Notes: generated by a model from the letters alone, not told the origin. A stretch of DNA of 64,000 nt from Stichopus chloronotus (GCA_021234535.1 CM037836.1:29700769-29764768); one strand, 5' to 3'; counted from the first letter of the stretch, positions 23,661-37,400 are shown. Numbers and translations are program-made.

Positions 23661-24386
23661 GTTTGTTTTATCTAGACGACAGAAGACAACTGGAATACTC
23701 AGTATGAGTTGTGATAAATAGAATAAATGCAAGCGATATTATGAATTTAAAACGTAAACAAAAATAAATAATTCAACGGTCTACATATTGCCTTAAACGT
23801 TAATGATGTCAATGAATATGTTTCAATGGTAAATTGGAAGAGTTGTCTGACTATAATCAGAGGCCTAACTTGGGACCCCACTCGCGTGCACACTTGCACT
23901 TTGCGCTCGTGGTATACCTTCAGTGCACTTGAGTGACACCCCTATACATGTCAGTTGGGAGAGTCACAGGTTGTTATCCCCCACCTCTGAAATCCTACAC
24001 ACGCTACTGGGATACGTTTGTCTATTAGACTATGGGGCGTTCGCCTCTAATGTCTTGTCTTGTTCTCCCGCAAACTGCGGGGGAAGGAAAAATGTTGAAT
24101 ATGAAGATAAAATATCATATAGAAACTTAATCAATCCCGCGTGGAGGTGGTCACAAATGAAAAAAATAATGAAGAAAAGATCCCCACTTTTCTGTGATAA
24201 CGCCACGAACGAGGAGCCACTGACGTCAGGTGTACGTGGTCATAAATTACTTTTCAACCAATCAAATTTCGTCTAGGAATTGTCTGAACGGAGTGTCGTC
24301 CGCTAGTGCAATTTAGGCCTAGGTGCGCGCAGTATACACACAGTAATACTTCCCGCGTATCCAAAAAGATCAAAATCGAAAGTAAA

Positions 24387-24734
24387 ATGTCTCAAAGTGT
24401 CTGCTATGCACATGTTTTTGAAACAAATGAGGAAATTAGGCCATTTAACGAAAAAACTTGGAGAACTTTTTTGCATGGTGTACAAGTATGGGAGAATTTA
24501 GATGGTAAACAGGCCGAAGTATCCAGGTGTTTTCTTGAAAACAATTCGTGAGATGATTTGTACGTCTTACCAATACCGGAAAACGGAGGATGCCACCGTA
24601 AATGCTACCAGTATTTTACAGATATTTCCAAACAGAAACGGGCTGTGAAGAGGGTTGCTCATGAAAAACGGGAAGATTCTTCTGTACCTGTAGTACTACT
24701 TCTGTCTCGGTTATATTTGCTAGGCGTAGACTAA
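24387..24734 (+). pseudogene. Broken small zinc-ribbon-like ORF with an in-frame TGA
   Basis: ATG at 24387 opens MSQSVCYAHVFETNEEIRPF, then NEKTWRTFLHGVQVWENLDG. TGA at 24549-24551 interrupts, and the same frame continues DDLYVLPIPENGGCHRKCYQ then YFTDISKQKRAVKR to TAA at 24732. The C-x2-H near the start and CHRKC after the stop, with a Trp/Phe-rich middle, resemble the N-terminal metal-binding module of large repetitive protein families in marine invertebrates. I recall that resemblance only generally. The protein-like character on both sides of the TGA argues for a recently disabled copy or a sequencing error. Confidence 0.45.
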
Positions 24735-24818
24735 TAGAGCTAAAAATAAAGCTTAACGTTTGAGCAACACTCACGGTTTGCAGCCGCCCAAAGGCGCACC
24801 GCCGCTTAGTTTAGTAAA

Positions 24819-25145
24819 GGTCAGGAAGGACTTAAGTCCTCATAAAAGACCCTGAACCACCGAAAACCCTAAATTCTCCCACAAGCAGCAAAGTAACGAT
24901 CAACAGCATTTTTAAAAGCATTCACACAAGAAGTGGAACCAATGGAATCAGGAAGAGCATTCCACTCATCGATAACTCGATCTTTGTGAAAAGAAGCTAT
25001 TTCTAACTCCTGATCTACAATAGTTCTTCTGAAGCTTGAAACAAATGAATGCCCCCCGCTTAGGCCTAGGGCCCAAACATTTGCGGGAAAATGGTTGGAA
25101 ACAAGTGCTTGTAATGCCAAACGCTGAAAATGAGATTGTCTTTTA
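24819..25145 (-). mobile_element. 3' end of a non-LTR retrotransposon, copy A
   Basis: The minus-strand frame 25120-24869 reads HSFVSSFRRTIVDQELEI then ASFHKDRVIDEWNALPDSIG and VNAFKNAVDRYFAACG, a standard reverse-transcriptase C-terminus (RVIxEWNALP...FKNxxDRY). It is followed by a short 3'UTR with CAGGGTCTTTTATGAGGACT and the palindrome AGGACTTAAGTCCT (24827-24840). Same family as copy B, but more intact. It is 5'-truncated, as is usual for LINEs. Confidence 0.75.
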
Positions 25146-25189
25146 AAAATATTTTCATTTTATTGTTATAACCAATAACCAAACCACAC

Positions 25190-25290
25190 AAGCAATAGGC
25201 CTAATGCATTAGGCGTAGGGGCCTTCGCACATAGGCCTATAGGATATATATATAGGCCTAGGCTATATTATATATATATATATTTTTTTA
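25190..25290. repeat. TAGGCCTA-rich and (TA)n tract
   Basis: Several TAGGCCTA/AGGCCTAGG motifs surround TATATATATA runs (25246-25256 and 25270-25284). TAGGCCT motifs are frequent in echinoderm DNA, which is part of why I lean to that phylum. Confidence 0.6.
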
Positions 25291-25499
25291 TAGCTAAGAC
25301 GTTAATTAACGTAACAGGCCCAGGCTATAGCCTAGCCATCAGCTTCATTCCAGTCCAGCCCGCTTATATAAGTCAAATTTAAAATTGTAAGCACAAACGC
25401 CACCCTCCTACGTTTAAATAAAATTACAATTAAATTAAGTTGCAATAATATTGCAGTATTATAGCGTAATACATTCAAATAGTATTGCAAAAGCTCTTT

Positions 25500-25588
25500 G
25501 TACGAAAGATCACGATGATGTAGTGGTAAGCCGTTCGCCCAGGTAGTTTTAGAAAAAATTGTGTTGCGAGTTCGAGTCCCACCTCGTA
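25500..25588 (+). tRNA. Degenerate tRNA-like sequence, perhaps a SINE head
   Basis: The A-box-like GATGTAGTGGTAAGCC and B-box-like GAGTTCGAGTCCC lie about 45 bp apart. GTACGA and TCGTAC could pair as an acceptor stem, and a T-run follows at 25592. But the T stem pairs poorly and the D arm is too long, so a functional tRNA is unlikely. It is more likely a tRNA pseudogene or SINE promoter. Confidence 0.3.
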
Positions 25589-26104
25589 CAAACTTTTTTT
25601 TTTCCGGGGCAAATCTTTTCTCGTCTTTTCTCACCAAACCTTTTAAGGCAGCCGGCCATTTTCATAAACATTGTGAGATAGGTCTTTCATTCGCTATTTT
25701 TTGGGGTAATTTTGCTCAAAAGAAGGCATGAAAAGTTGACAAAATGGGAAGATACACTAACAGCCTTTGGGAAGGCTAAGATCAACGACCAAACTGTTTC
25801 GCCGAAAGCCGCAGCGGAACGGAATATTGGCGAATAGATAAAAAAAAACAACCTTTTCGGAAATTCCCAGAAAAATGCCGTACACTCCTGACTCGAACAG
25901 CCAGGGCGTTTTTATGAGTAATCAGTTAAAAAAAAAATAAAAACAAGAAACAAAAAAAAAAACGGTGGGACTGGCAAGTAAATAGATTTGGCCTGATTTT
26001 ACGTATTTAGGAAATGTTTCTCAATGTCAGTGATTTTAGGAGTCATATCGTTCAAGTTAATCCTATATCACATGATGTTGAAAAGGTATTTTGGTTATTG
26101 GGCC

Positions 26105-26160
26105 AATCAGGGGGGTAGGAACCGGGGGGAAGGGGGCACGTGCCCCCCACTTTTTTCCCG
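26105..26160. repeat. G/C-rich palindrome of a dispersed repeat end
   Basis: GGGGGCACGTGCCCCC at 26132-26147 is a perfect 16-bp palindrome with a central CACGTG. It follows GGGGGGTAGGAACCGGGGGG and precedes a T-run. I recall similar G-run/CACGTG/C-run sequence from repeat ends in other invertebrates. The E-box may be incidental. Confidence 0.45.
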
Positions 26161-26412
26161 AGTAGCAAATGTGCCCTAAAGACTCACTCTAGATATTCTT
26201 GAGCCCTAGTCTTTACCATTCTCACCATGATCTCTTGATGCATACTAATTACGGCATGGAAGAGGCAAAAGGGAAAATGTTGCCCGAATTTTCTACTGAA
26301 ATTCCTGAATTCTGAAATGCCACCAAAATGTGCTTTGCGCGCATCTGATTCCATGCATATACCTCCGTAGCGGTGACCACTTAGTTTTATACTATAAAAT
26401 GATACTTTTGAA

Positions 26413-26570
26413 AAAATACCAATTCTTATGTAAAGTGCACATATCCGACGCAGGATTTTTCTTGTGGAGGGAAGGGGAGGTCATCAAAAAATACCATTCC
26501 TTTACTAAAATACACATAACGGAAGCAAGATTTTTCTTGTGGAGGGAAGGGGGAGGTCATTGCTGCAATA
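26413..26570 (+). repeat. Two tandem copies of a 75-bp unit
   Basis: AAAATACCAATTC/AAAATACCATTCC, then TAAAGTGCACATA/TAAAATACACATA, and ATTTTTCTTGTGGAGGGAAG repeat with an offset of 75 bp. As 75 is a multiple of three the frame stays open across both, but no codon pattern suggests a gene. Confidence 0.75.
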
Positions 26571-28300
26571 TTGCTCTTTTCACATAATAGTGCAAATTTT
26601 CGATCAAGTGACTACTACCTAAAAAGTCAAAAGTGTGGAGGGTTGTCAGTGTATGTGCTCAGGGGCTAGTTCTGAATTTTTAATTTAAATATCGACCTCA
26701 ATTTAAGAGCGGAATTTTGTAGACATACATAGCAAACTCGTTATTTACAGTTTCCAATTTTCTTTTTAATTTTAAGCAAATAATATATCCTTAAAACGAC
26801 AATATATGACACCCGAGCCACCCCTGCAATGCATTTAGCAATATCAGATGGCTTTTTTATGTGAATTGACTTAAGTTAAGTAGTTCAGTGAAAATGTGAG
26901 AAGCACACCAAGTGAGGGCGCTAACACAATTTTCAGATAATGACCCCCTACTCGCTACCCTTCCCTTGCTAGATTTAAATTCGTTTCTACGAATTTTAAT
27001 ATCATGTATTTCGCTTCATTTCAAGGTTTCCATACACTCAAAAACATAATTTGAACATTATCTTCATGTGGATTTTTGACTGAAATTAGCATATTTTATA
27101 GAATTTTCAATCCTGTTTTTCGGCCACTGTGAGCCGACTCGGAGTGGGATCGCATGAATTCATTTAGGATACCATTTTTCTGCAAGAAAAGCGAATTTTT
27201 ATTCCTTGCCAATATGGAGAAACAAAGCTTAATCTTTAGTAGCTATATTAGAACATGCCCCATAGTCTATATAATCCGCGTTTTCCTCACGCATTTAACA
27301 TGCAGACCCCATTAAATGTATTCGGCATGATTTTGTATAAGAATAAGTTTCTGTAAATTTCCTTCTCTATAATGTGTTACCCAGGTTATCCCAATGGTAC
27401 TGCAATAACCTAATATTGATAACACCTTATAAATAATCCTTATCTATCAATAAGGGTGCTGATTCATCTTCAAAGGTGTGGGGGATGGAATTCCATCATT
27501 GTGTGAATCGCCGCCCTCCTCTTAAAAAGAAAAAAAGATTTCTACATGGCAAATGATGCAATATTTGGGCACAATTTAGCTTTGCGGCCGGTTCACTTAT
27601 ACTTGTGTTCAGTATTCTATCATTTTAGTCATCCATAACAGTTTGAGGTTTCGTCTTCAAGTTAAAAAAAGTGTAGGTGACGTTTTGAAGATCCCCCCTC
27701 AAAAAAAGAGAGATCCAGTGCCGTGGTATTAATGTCAATGAACGTTTTTATTCCCTTCCACAAAGCTAAGCAAAGCTCCTCCGTGTAACTTCTCACATAC
27801 ATTACATGTGTACAAATTTTACAAATTCTCCCCTGAAACATCGTTAAGCTCTAAGAGAGTCCCGTTCAGCGGACGATGGCGCACTCATATGCTGTTGTAT
27901 CCGCTGCTGATCTTGTCAGGGTGTCAGCAGTTTATTTATTTCTGTGGTGTTTCCAGTTTACTCACTGTACTCATGGCATGGGGTTAACATGTACATGTCA
28001 GTGATTCAGTCAGCAATGGAACTAACACTCTCAAGCTAAGATATAAATTAATTGTAAATTTGGAAATTAAATGTAAAGACAAATTCATGACTCTTTAATA
28101 AAGAAGATATCTTTTAAACAAAAATTTGCAATGATATCATTAAGCAAAGAATTAATAGTTGATATATTTTTTGCAACTGGTAACGAGTGAGATCAGATGA
28201 TGAGCAATACCTGCACTCGTACTCCAGCCTGTACTAGACTGTATTCCATTTCCGATCTAGAGCTGAGCGATTTATGTTACGGATCGTGCACGGGAGGTAC
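26571..28300. other. Intergenic, upstream of the DMXL gene
   Basis: AT-rich with no recognisable gene. An AT/GATATC-rich piece lies near 28090-28170. Confidence 0.35.
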
Positions 28301-28398
28301 TGGTAAGGTATGCTAGTGGTGTAATCCTGAGCCTGCAATCTCCGTGGACTGAAACACCTTAGTTTCCTTTTCCATATTGAAATCACAGTCATGTAAAT
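28301..28398 (+). promoter_or_regulatory. Probable 5'UTR or proximal promoter of DMXL
   Basis: The stretch leads directly into the DMXL start codon with no acceptor-like sequence close by. One short upstream ATG (28391, ATG TAA) precedes the start. No TATA box seen. Confidence 0.3.
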
Positions 28399-28485
28399 AT
28401 GAGGAGACATCAAGTCCTGACCGGAGCAGTTAATCCCGGTGAATGCTGTTTTGCTGTTGGTTATATTGAAGGTGTACCATTTACC
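28399..28485 (+). CDS. DMXL: DMXL coding exon 1
   Basis: There are 29 codons from ATG to GYIEGVPFT, ending in phase 0 at the donor ACC/GTACGT. LTGAVNPG is the family's hallmark N-terminus. Confidence 0.92.
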
Positions 28486-31400
28486 GTACGTATATCTTTC
28501 CTTCTCTCATATCTGGCAAGTGGAACAGACCTAACGTTATGCCTATGCATGTTACATACAAAGTGTTAGGCCCGCGATGCAAGATCTCTGCGCTAGTGCA
28601 TATGGATGGGTCATATGGAAGGCCCCAAGTCTGCAACACAAGGCTGACCCTGTCCAGGGCCGGATTGTGTGACCTAGATCATTGCAGATGTCTGACACAT
28701 AGTTAAATGAGAAGCACAGTGATATATATGTCCTAAAATAAGTACAGAGGCTAGGCTACATAGGCAGTAGGAGAAATGACACAATATAAAGCCTACTCTG
28801 GCTGGAGTCTGTATTATAGCATACGGTAGGCTGTGACCTTTGCCTGCCTTAAGTATCAAGAGTCAATACCATTTTGGTGGACATAAGGCCTAGCCTAATG
28901 GGTAACTGGTCATTTTGCGTCCTCTTAAGACCTACCAGATTGCTCCCAAGTGCAGACCAGTTCACCCCTGCCCCCAATCTGTAAATGTAAATTGATGTTA
29001 TCACATTAGTTGTAGTAGTGTTATGGGGCTTTTCATTACACTTCATGTGTTTCTTGTGTTCATTTTGTTGTTTATGTGGTTTCAGCTCAACTCCTGATTG
29101 ATTTATGTTAGCATAGTTGATTGCATGCATGCGTATGTATGCTGGAGACATTCAGAGCGTGCCAGTTTTTTTTTTCTCAGAATTTCAGCTGATATAGACC
29201 CATAGTCCCATACTATCCTCATTTAAATTACACATAATTTTAGTTGATAAGAAAATTGACAAGTGTATTTAAGTCAGTTGGATAAAATACTACTCAAAAT
29301 AAATAACTTTAAAACAGCAAAAATTTAGCACGGACATTGAGCTTAAAATTGTCTGAATTCGGTCATTTTTTATGTATGGTGGCAGTACTCCTTTTCAAGT
29401 TCCCAAAGCTTGCCTACATTGCAATTGTAACAGTTTTTTCTATTGTAAAAACCAATTTGCAATCGTGAAAATTGTGGTTTAAAACTACCACAATGAAATT
29501 GTGGTAGATTTACCATGTTACGTACCAGTTCATTGTGGTGAAACGACTTTCACTTGGGGACGAATTTGCAAGGAGGGGAAGTGATTTTCACTTGGGGGTG
29601 CAGTTGCAAGCAAAACGACGGGTCACTGTCTAATGTTGGGCCTCATGAGATTAGAATTGAGTAATCGGTCATTCATGTATCATTATAGAGATCTGAAGGC
29701 ACATCCAGTCAATTGTAATGTGTATAATATCAAATGAGCACTAAGGAAATCTATTATTCCAAGATTGTGACACTGAATCAGTGTTGTCTTCACTAAAGAT
29801 GTATTCATCCAGCATTACATGATTGTGTTACCGAAGGTGAAATTATTCTGGCTTCTTCGCAAAATCCCAAAACATAAATAATTATTCCCAAAGTGTCTGT
29901 AAAGTGCGCGTGCTGCTGATTTAGTACAGAAAAGACAAAAATAGGGACCTGCTTCAGTACTTAAATTTGCCTAACGTTCAAAAACTGTGATTTGGCACGG
30001 TAGGCTAGACTCGCATTCCATGGGATCATTCAAACGATGGCTTTCTTTCTATACTACTGTGAACTGCAAGCCAAACACAACAATGTGAAAGATACTGTAC
30101 ACTTCTAAAATGCATACTAGACTAGATGAAGAAACCCTGATGGTGGTGAAAGGTTGTACAGAAAAGTCTTTGTATGCAAAGGTCTGTGGTATTTATTCAG
30201 TTGGAAATTTTAAATGTACGTATTGTAGATTTAAGAAAAAATATTTTCCTAGATCTCTGGAACTATCAATGTCCAAGTTCTTATTGTAAAGTTTTATGGT
30301 ATTTTATTCATCCTTATAAGTAATTCAAAATTTTTCTCGGATGTTATTGAATTGAAATCAGATCTGTTGTTAAATGATTTACATTTGCTGGCTCTGCTGT
30401 ACATTTCCTAATTGGTTTTGCTTTCATAGGCATATGCATCAGGTTGTGACCTAGTTATTCTTGCCAGTAACTTTGAAAGAGTCCAGATAATTCCAGGAGA
30501 GAAACATGGAAACATCCAAGTTGGATGCATCGACTGTTCTTCTGAAAATGGAAAGGTAAGTGGTGTTTCCTTTTTACTGCTGATGTTCTGTACTGCACAC
30601 ATTTTGATTTGTATCTAGGAATGTATTCTGTTGACTTGCTGAATATTTGCCCACTAAGAGTTTGTTTTGGTCCATATAAGCTATTTTCCCTGACTTATTT
30701 ACGGACCAGAACTCTCTTTCTTATAAAAAATTACTAGTGTACAATTCAACAAGCTTGAACTGCACAGTAAGCTTGTACAGAAGTATTTTAAAATTTTGTC
30801 GAAATATTGGCATGCAATTTCCTGAACACCCTTGTCATGAAACAAATAATGTATCAACTCAATGAGCCCTTGTATAGGGAGATAGGTAGTTGTCACATGT
30901 ATGCATTTTACATAACATGTGGCACTTTGATTCTCCATATTGAATACAAACATCTGTGACAGATTTGTGGTGAAAAATGATCTGCCAATAACAAACTCTG
31001 TCAGAGAGTGCCCCAGTGGAGAGAAAAAAACTTAATTTTTACAAATTTGCCCATGTTGATGTCCCATATTCATGAGTATGTGCTTTTTATGCTTCTTCCT
31101 AGCTTTGCCAAAAGAATGTTATTGGTTGAAGGGTATCAATGTTTACCTGCAGAGTTTAGGTCAACATTGATGACCTCTAACCAAATATATACTAAATTTT
31201 AATTTGGAAGAAAACAATAATACAATTTGTAATATTGTTTTCTTCCAGATTGGTTTGTTTTGTTAGGACCAAGGAAGAAAGCCAATTAGGTTTTTCATCC
31301 GTTACATAGTTCACAAACATTTATTTCATGCAGCTGAAGGTTGTTATTTCTGTTTGAAAATGTTATGCAATACGATGCTGTTGACCTCGTCTCAGAATTT

Positions 31401-34400
31401 AAGAGGTTTATGAATATGTAGTACCAGGAGAAATCTCCAGTTGTCCAGACTTGTTGATGTAGTTGGCTTCAGTTCAGCAAAAACTGTCTTCAGTTAGGAG
31501 TTGCAATTACACTCAGTTTGCACAAACAACGTTCAATTAGGGAGCACCAGCAGTACAGTTACACTTTCCATGCAGAACATGAATGCTAACAGTGTTCAGT
31601 TTAGTCATTACTGACAGAATGCAGGTAATGAAAACTAACAGTATTCAACAGTATTAGCACTACAGTAACAGTATGAACGACGATTACTGTATAGCATGTA
31701 GTTAGTTACTTAGTGAAGACAGTGTTCCTTAAGGTAGGACGAATGATGTTCAGTCTAGAAAGGACTTACAGTATGTAGCTAGTGAGGACTAACAGTGTTC
31801 AGCTATGTTTTTGTTTATTTATTTTTTATCACAACTTGTACAATAAATTTACTACAATGAAAGTAACAGATAGTATAAACTTTTAGCACAGTTGTGATGG
31901 AAAGTTTTCCATAAAGCCAGTGTGGCTTAACAGAGTGGTGCACTCCCTGCAGAAGTAGATTATGATGTTATCAGTTCTTGATGACTAGTACTGTTTAATT
32001 AGTGAGAACTATTAGACAGTGTTCAGCTTAGTGAGGACTAACAGTGTTCAGTTTTGTAAAGATTAACAGTGTTCAGTTCAGTCATGAGACTAACAGTATG
32101 AAGTTATGACCAGCAGACTGTGTTAGTAAGGGATTAGAGTTAGTTAGGTGAGACTGAACGCAGTCTGTTAGTCGTCACTACTGCACTTGCATACTGTCAG
32201 TTCTTATTTAACTGAGCATTGTTAGTTCTAACTGAACATCTCACTGAACTGTCTGTTAGTCCTCAATAACTGCATACTGTCGGTCCTAACTAGACTGAAC
32301 ACTGTAAGTTAGTGTAAGTTATCAGGAAGACTAGTAGACTACTAGTAGTCATCGGTGACTAAACACTATTAACAGGCTAGGTATTCAGTGAGTGAATACT
32401 ATGTGTTCAGTTAATGGGGACTAACAGTGTTCAGTTAGCAAGGACATGTCCCCATCTCCCAAAATGATGCCCATGGGCTGCAGATGGTACTGTAGTACTA
32501 TGATACTGTATTTTAATTACCAAAAAGGAGGATTTGTTCTATAGTCTATAGTACAGTGGTATGGTATAGCATAGTAGCTAACACTGGGTATCAAAATTTC
32601 TATGAAATCAGGTGTCTTTTATCTCTGTGATATCCATACTATAGCACTATACAGTATACACTCTGATTTACAAATTATTTGATGGTCGTTCAATCTCAGT
32701 TGACCTCATCCCTATGTTAGCATTGCTGTGCAATTTGTTTTCATTCTCAGTCTCTGCAAATGTTGCTGTACCAAGTTTCTTACCCACAGTAAAGTTTCTA
32801 GTACTCTAGGTGTTTCTTTACAGTTTTTGTAGGTCACTAACAGAAGGCCAAATCTAATACTGCAATGAACAAAGAGCACTGTAGTGCGTTATGGCACATA
32901 AATTGAGTCGTCACAATCTGTACAGGTCGAGTCACTTCTCTGTAGTGCGATACAGTATGGTTATCCTAGTGATTGCTTGGTTTTTTCTTTTGTCCATTAT
33001 ACGTTACATGCTACAGTATAAAGCTGGCGTTTAAAGGTTGTGTGACATGAAAATGACATTTTGGAGTATTAGCTGTATGAATCATTGAAAATGTTGAAAA
33101 TGAATTCACAAATTCTATTAAAATCCATCAAAGCAAATTCTTGTTGTACACCTGCACCTTCATAAACGTTGGCTAAGTTTCTGATGTCATCAGAGGGATT
33201 CACATGTTTTGTCGTTTGTTGTCCTTTGTTAGTTTTCTTACAAGGACAAAATTTGATACCCATATTGGAAGTGAGTATTGGTTGCCCTCAAAAATATTGT
33301 TATCATTTACCATTGATGTGTAAGCCAGAAAACAATTGTATAAATATGAAACAATGTAGGGTTAACAAAGAAAAACTGACACAGTGCGACACACCATATC
33401 ACAAATTTCGCACAATAATCAGTTCTCTGGAAATTCTTTAAGAATTGAAAAAGCAAACCTTAAAGAATTGTAACAGAGACAAAAACAGTTGCAAGAGATT
33501 TGTCATTCGAGGTTAACTCTACAACGTCTGAGTAAAGTAAGTTTTTCTTTTGGTTGCATGTCAGTAGACTTTTAACACCACCAAAGTTGAAACTACAGTA
33601 TTTAGTGCTGAAAAATAAGCTGTTGCCATGGTTTTCTGGTGTAGTTGTGTGTCAATCTGAATTGTAAGTTTGCATAGGTTACTCTCACAGCTTTGGGCAT
33701 TATTATGCATGAATACATGGTCCTTTTGTCAAGGTCAGTAGGTAATATTCTAAGATTAGAAAGTCCTACTTAATACATTTTGTTAATATATTAACCATTT
33801 TGAATAATTTGTCCAGGTTACATCTCTTCATGTGTTATATTACATCCAAACTTACTTCTCTGCCATAAATTTGTTATGTTTGAAGGACTAAATGAATTGT
33901 TGCAACAGTTTAAGTTGCTCCTGATTGTCCTAGAGTTGCCAAATTGAAGCTGGTACATATCTTAAAAATTGTGAAATCTCATCAATTGTTGTAGATTCAG
34001 AGCTACTCCTCAGCTATCTATGATTTATTCTCAAGTTTGGCAGTGTGCTGCCAGCTGTTGTTTTAAGACTTTTTCGCTGCCTATAACACATTCAAAACTG
34101 TAAACACTGTTATTAACTGTCCTCAGCACTGCTGATGGAAGCACTGGTAGTAATTTACCTCTAGATGAAGGAAGTGGATACTTCAAAATCTCCCTCAGCA
34201 AATATCACATGACTTTCGTGCTCCTATGACAATTGCAAGTGTAACTGTACTGTAATGAGTGGCAATTGGCAAGTCTATGTGAAAGTCTATTCGCATAAGA
34301 TCAATGGTTCTGGCTGTTTACTTTTCATATTTTGTGAAGTATGAGCTTAATCTACTGTATGTGCCACAGGAGCGCATGAGCGTACATTTACATTCAAGTC

Positions 34401-37400
34401 ATTCACTACTCAACTGATAGAGTGACAGTGAATGGGACAGTGCCTTGTCTTAATTGAACATGGAAACTGAATCATTTTATCACATCACATTACACACTGC
34501 ATAATTTGTAGCTATTGTATTGTATTTGTATATGAACGCATGTACCCTCCAGTGTCTCTCTACAATGATTCATTTGCTTGTAGTCATACAGTAGCAATCG
34601 AAAATCATTGTGTTCAATTATGTTCTAGCCTGGAGTAATTTGAAATCTGCCCAGCTTATTATTGATAGACTTAGTTTATACATGCATTACATATTATTGG
34701 TTTGGATGATAATCCTAACCTTTGTAATCATGCATGCATGCATGTGCGTGTATGTACAATATATGTGTGTATGTGTGTGCGTACGTGTGTGTGTGTATGT
34801 TTGTAACGCCCTACCTTGTAAACACGATATCTCAAAAAGGGAAGCTTCAGCAGATCTCATATTTAGTATGTTGGTGTACTACATTGAGAAGAAGAATGCT
34901 TTAGTTTTTGGCAGAGGTCAAAGGTCATTTTGGGTCAACAGGGGTCACACTGTGAAAACCTTGTAAACACGGTATCTTAAGAAGGGAAGCTTGGACAGTT
35001 CTCATATGTAGTATGTAGGTGTGTCACATTAAATAGAAAAACCCTATTGTTTTTGGTGGAGGTCAAAGGTCAGTTGGGGTCAGCAGCGGTCGAACCGTGA
35101 AAACCTTGTCAACACATTATCTCAAGAACGGAAGCTTTTGACAGATCTCATATGTAATGTGTAGGTGCATCGTATTGAGTAGAAGAACCCTATTGTTTTT
35201 TTGTGGAGGTCAAAGGTGCCTTTTAAGGTGCTTTCTGGTTATCATTGTTGATGAACTTTGTGATAACAATGTACATGTAAAGAAGTTTGTCAAAATTCTT
35301 TGCAAAATGTAACACACATAAAGCATGTTGTAGACTTGCAGTGTACCAAAGGGAATTGTACCCTTTGACAGTTAAACTGTCAAATTTTTGTCCAGGATTT
35401 TCCAATTTTAATAATATGCTGTCTAGTGGAGTCATATCATGAAGCTTAGCTTCAAAATTTACTGTACTGTTCACTTCCGTGCGAAGGAGGCGCTGCATCT
35501 GTATTAGACAGACCCATGTCAGAGGTGGTGTTAAAGGTTACTCTTGGCATGGTCGTTGGGACTGCATTTGCTGTGTCGAGACAGGTAAGTGAGTCCTTTG
35601 AAAACAACCAAATCAGGTGAGTTTTGGGATTCCAGTAACTGTTCAAGAAATTACTTTCAACTGGATCATACAATTTGCCAAGGCTTTGTAGTGAAGACAT
35701 CTCTCTACATAGCGTGTCCACAGTCTTCTTGATTTAGTGTTTATTTGTGCTCATGTTATGTACAGTGTGCTGAAAATCACCTTCTAAAATTGTTGTATAT
35801 TGTACAGTAGGAATGGTGTTGTAGTTTTTCTTTGTTTCAGTTCTATTTAGTTGAAAGAAAAGGAGGTCAGCAAATGTGATTACTGTACGTACGAAACATT
35901 ATGTCTTCAGTATCAGCTTATGTTTTATATCCAACTGCTGTCTTGCATCATTTCAACCGAAATCTGGTCATCTTGTGAACAGTGCTATGTCACTAAAAAG
36001 TTAGGATAATTTTGCCGGATGATGTAAAATTAATTTGACATGTACAGGTTCAGTGGCAGTATCCGTCCTTGATGTTGCATTCCTGCTTTATTATGACATG
36101 AGGCATACAGTATGTGTTGCTTGCATGCAGAAAATAACTCCAAAGAACTGAAGATAAGTCTGCAGATTCCCCAAAACTTCTCGGTTTAGGGATTCACTAG
36201 TGCCGAACTCACCTAATATAACTTAAAATGAAGCAGGTCAGGGTGGATGGTAGACCAAAAGGCTGGCAATTTTACGGAAGACGGTGCACACACGCAATTG
36301 CCAGATGCTAGACCATAGTTAATACGGTAATGCATAGGTTACAGTGTATGAGGTGAGGGAGTACTGTATGTGCTGTGAAGATGTTAATTCTCTGTAGAAA
36401 ATTGTTAGTGGAAGACATGCTGGTACATGTTCTGCGTCAAATGATGAAAAATTTGTTGCATGTCCTTTTATCATAATCATGATGTGCTAGACTGTAATGA
36501 GGAACAAGAATGCATCACAAGTCAGACTTTCGCACTGAACTCTACCTGCAGATTGGACAATGTCAGCAGCAATGTGTAAAGAAGGGATAACCAGTGGCTC
36601 CTTCTGCAGCAGTAAATTTATCAAATACATCTCACATTTGTAAAGATCAAATGCAGTGGTTGAAACTTCCTCATCGTAATTGCTAACCTGCACTGTAATA
36701 TCAAATGACTGCACGCTTTGTTTGGAGTATCTGATACTGTAGCGTACTTTACATTGGTGATAAGAATTATGTTTGATTTTGAGCTACACTTGTAATTGCA
36801 AACAGAAATTACTTCTTTCTCTAATGTTGTGCTTGCTATGCATTGTTCATATGTGCTTACTGCACATACTTTACTATTATTAGTGCAGCACACAGTTATA
36901 GTTTTAGTAAAGCATTATTTATTATATTGCACCTTTATTTTAAAGTAAATGATAAACATGGCTCTAACTTGGTCAAGTTGATTGTTTCTATATCCCTTCA
37001 CCAATTTATCCAAGTAATCAGTCTTATGTTGACTGCCAGGTATCTTCTGTTAGTTTGTCATGTACTTCAGTCCCTACTTACATGTCTCTACATTACAAGT
37101 TCCATAGCACTCAGATCTACTTTGCACCAAACTCTACTGTATTTCAAAGAATAGCAAGTCAGCTGTTCACAGCCAAGTAAGTTTGGGATTTTGCATAAAT
37201 GTTACTGTACACAGACAAAGTGTAAAGTTAATTCTGGAACTCGACCATATATCTATGCTAGGATGGCATCCAACCGCAGTCTTTTGTGTTGTTGTGATAA
37301 ACTTCATGCAACCTGTCAATCTGAGGAATTTCTTTCCTTTGTGAGTCTGTTTCTCATCTTCTTCATTTCTGTGTTCAGTTCCCAAGTTATCTTGAAGGAA

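Noticed and set aside
24549..24551. TGA as a selenocysteine codon
   Set aside because: No selenoprotein-like context or evident SECIS structure; a broken or mis-sequenced copy is simpler.
26132..26147. CACGTG palindrome as a functional E-box
   Set aside because: It sits in G-run/C-run sequence typical of a repeat end, far from any recognised promoter.
34610..34966. 118-codon frame over a GT tract
   Set aside because: Much of it is the Val/Cys-rich reading of (TG)n and the GGTCA repeat.
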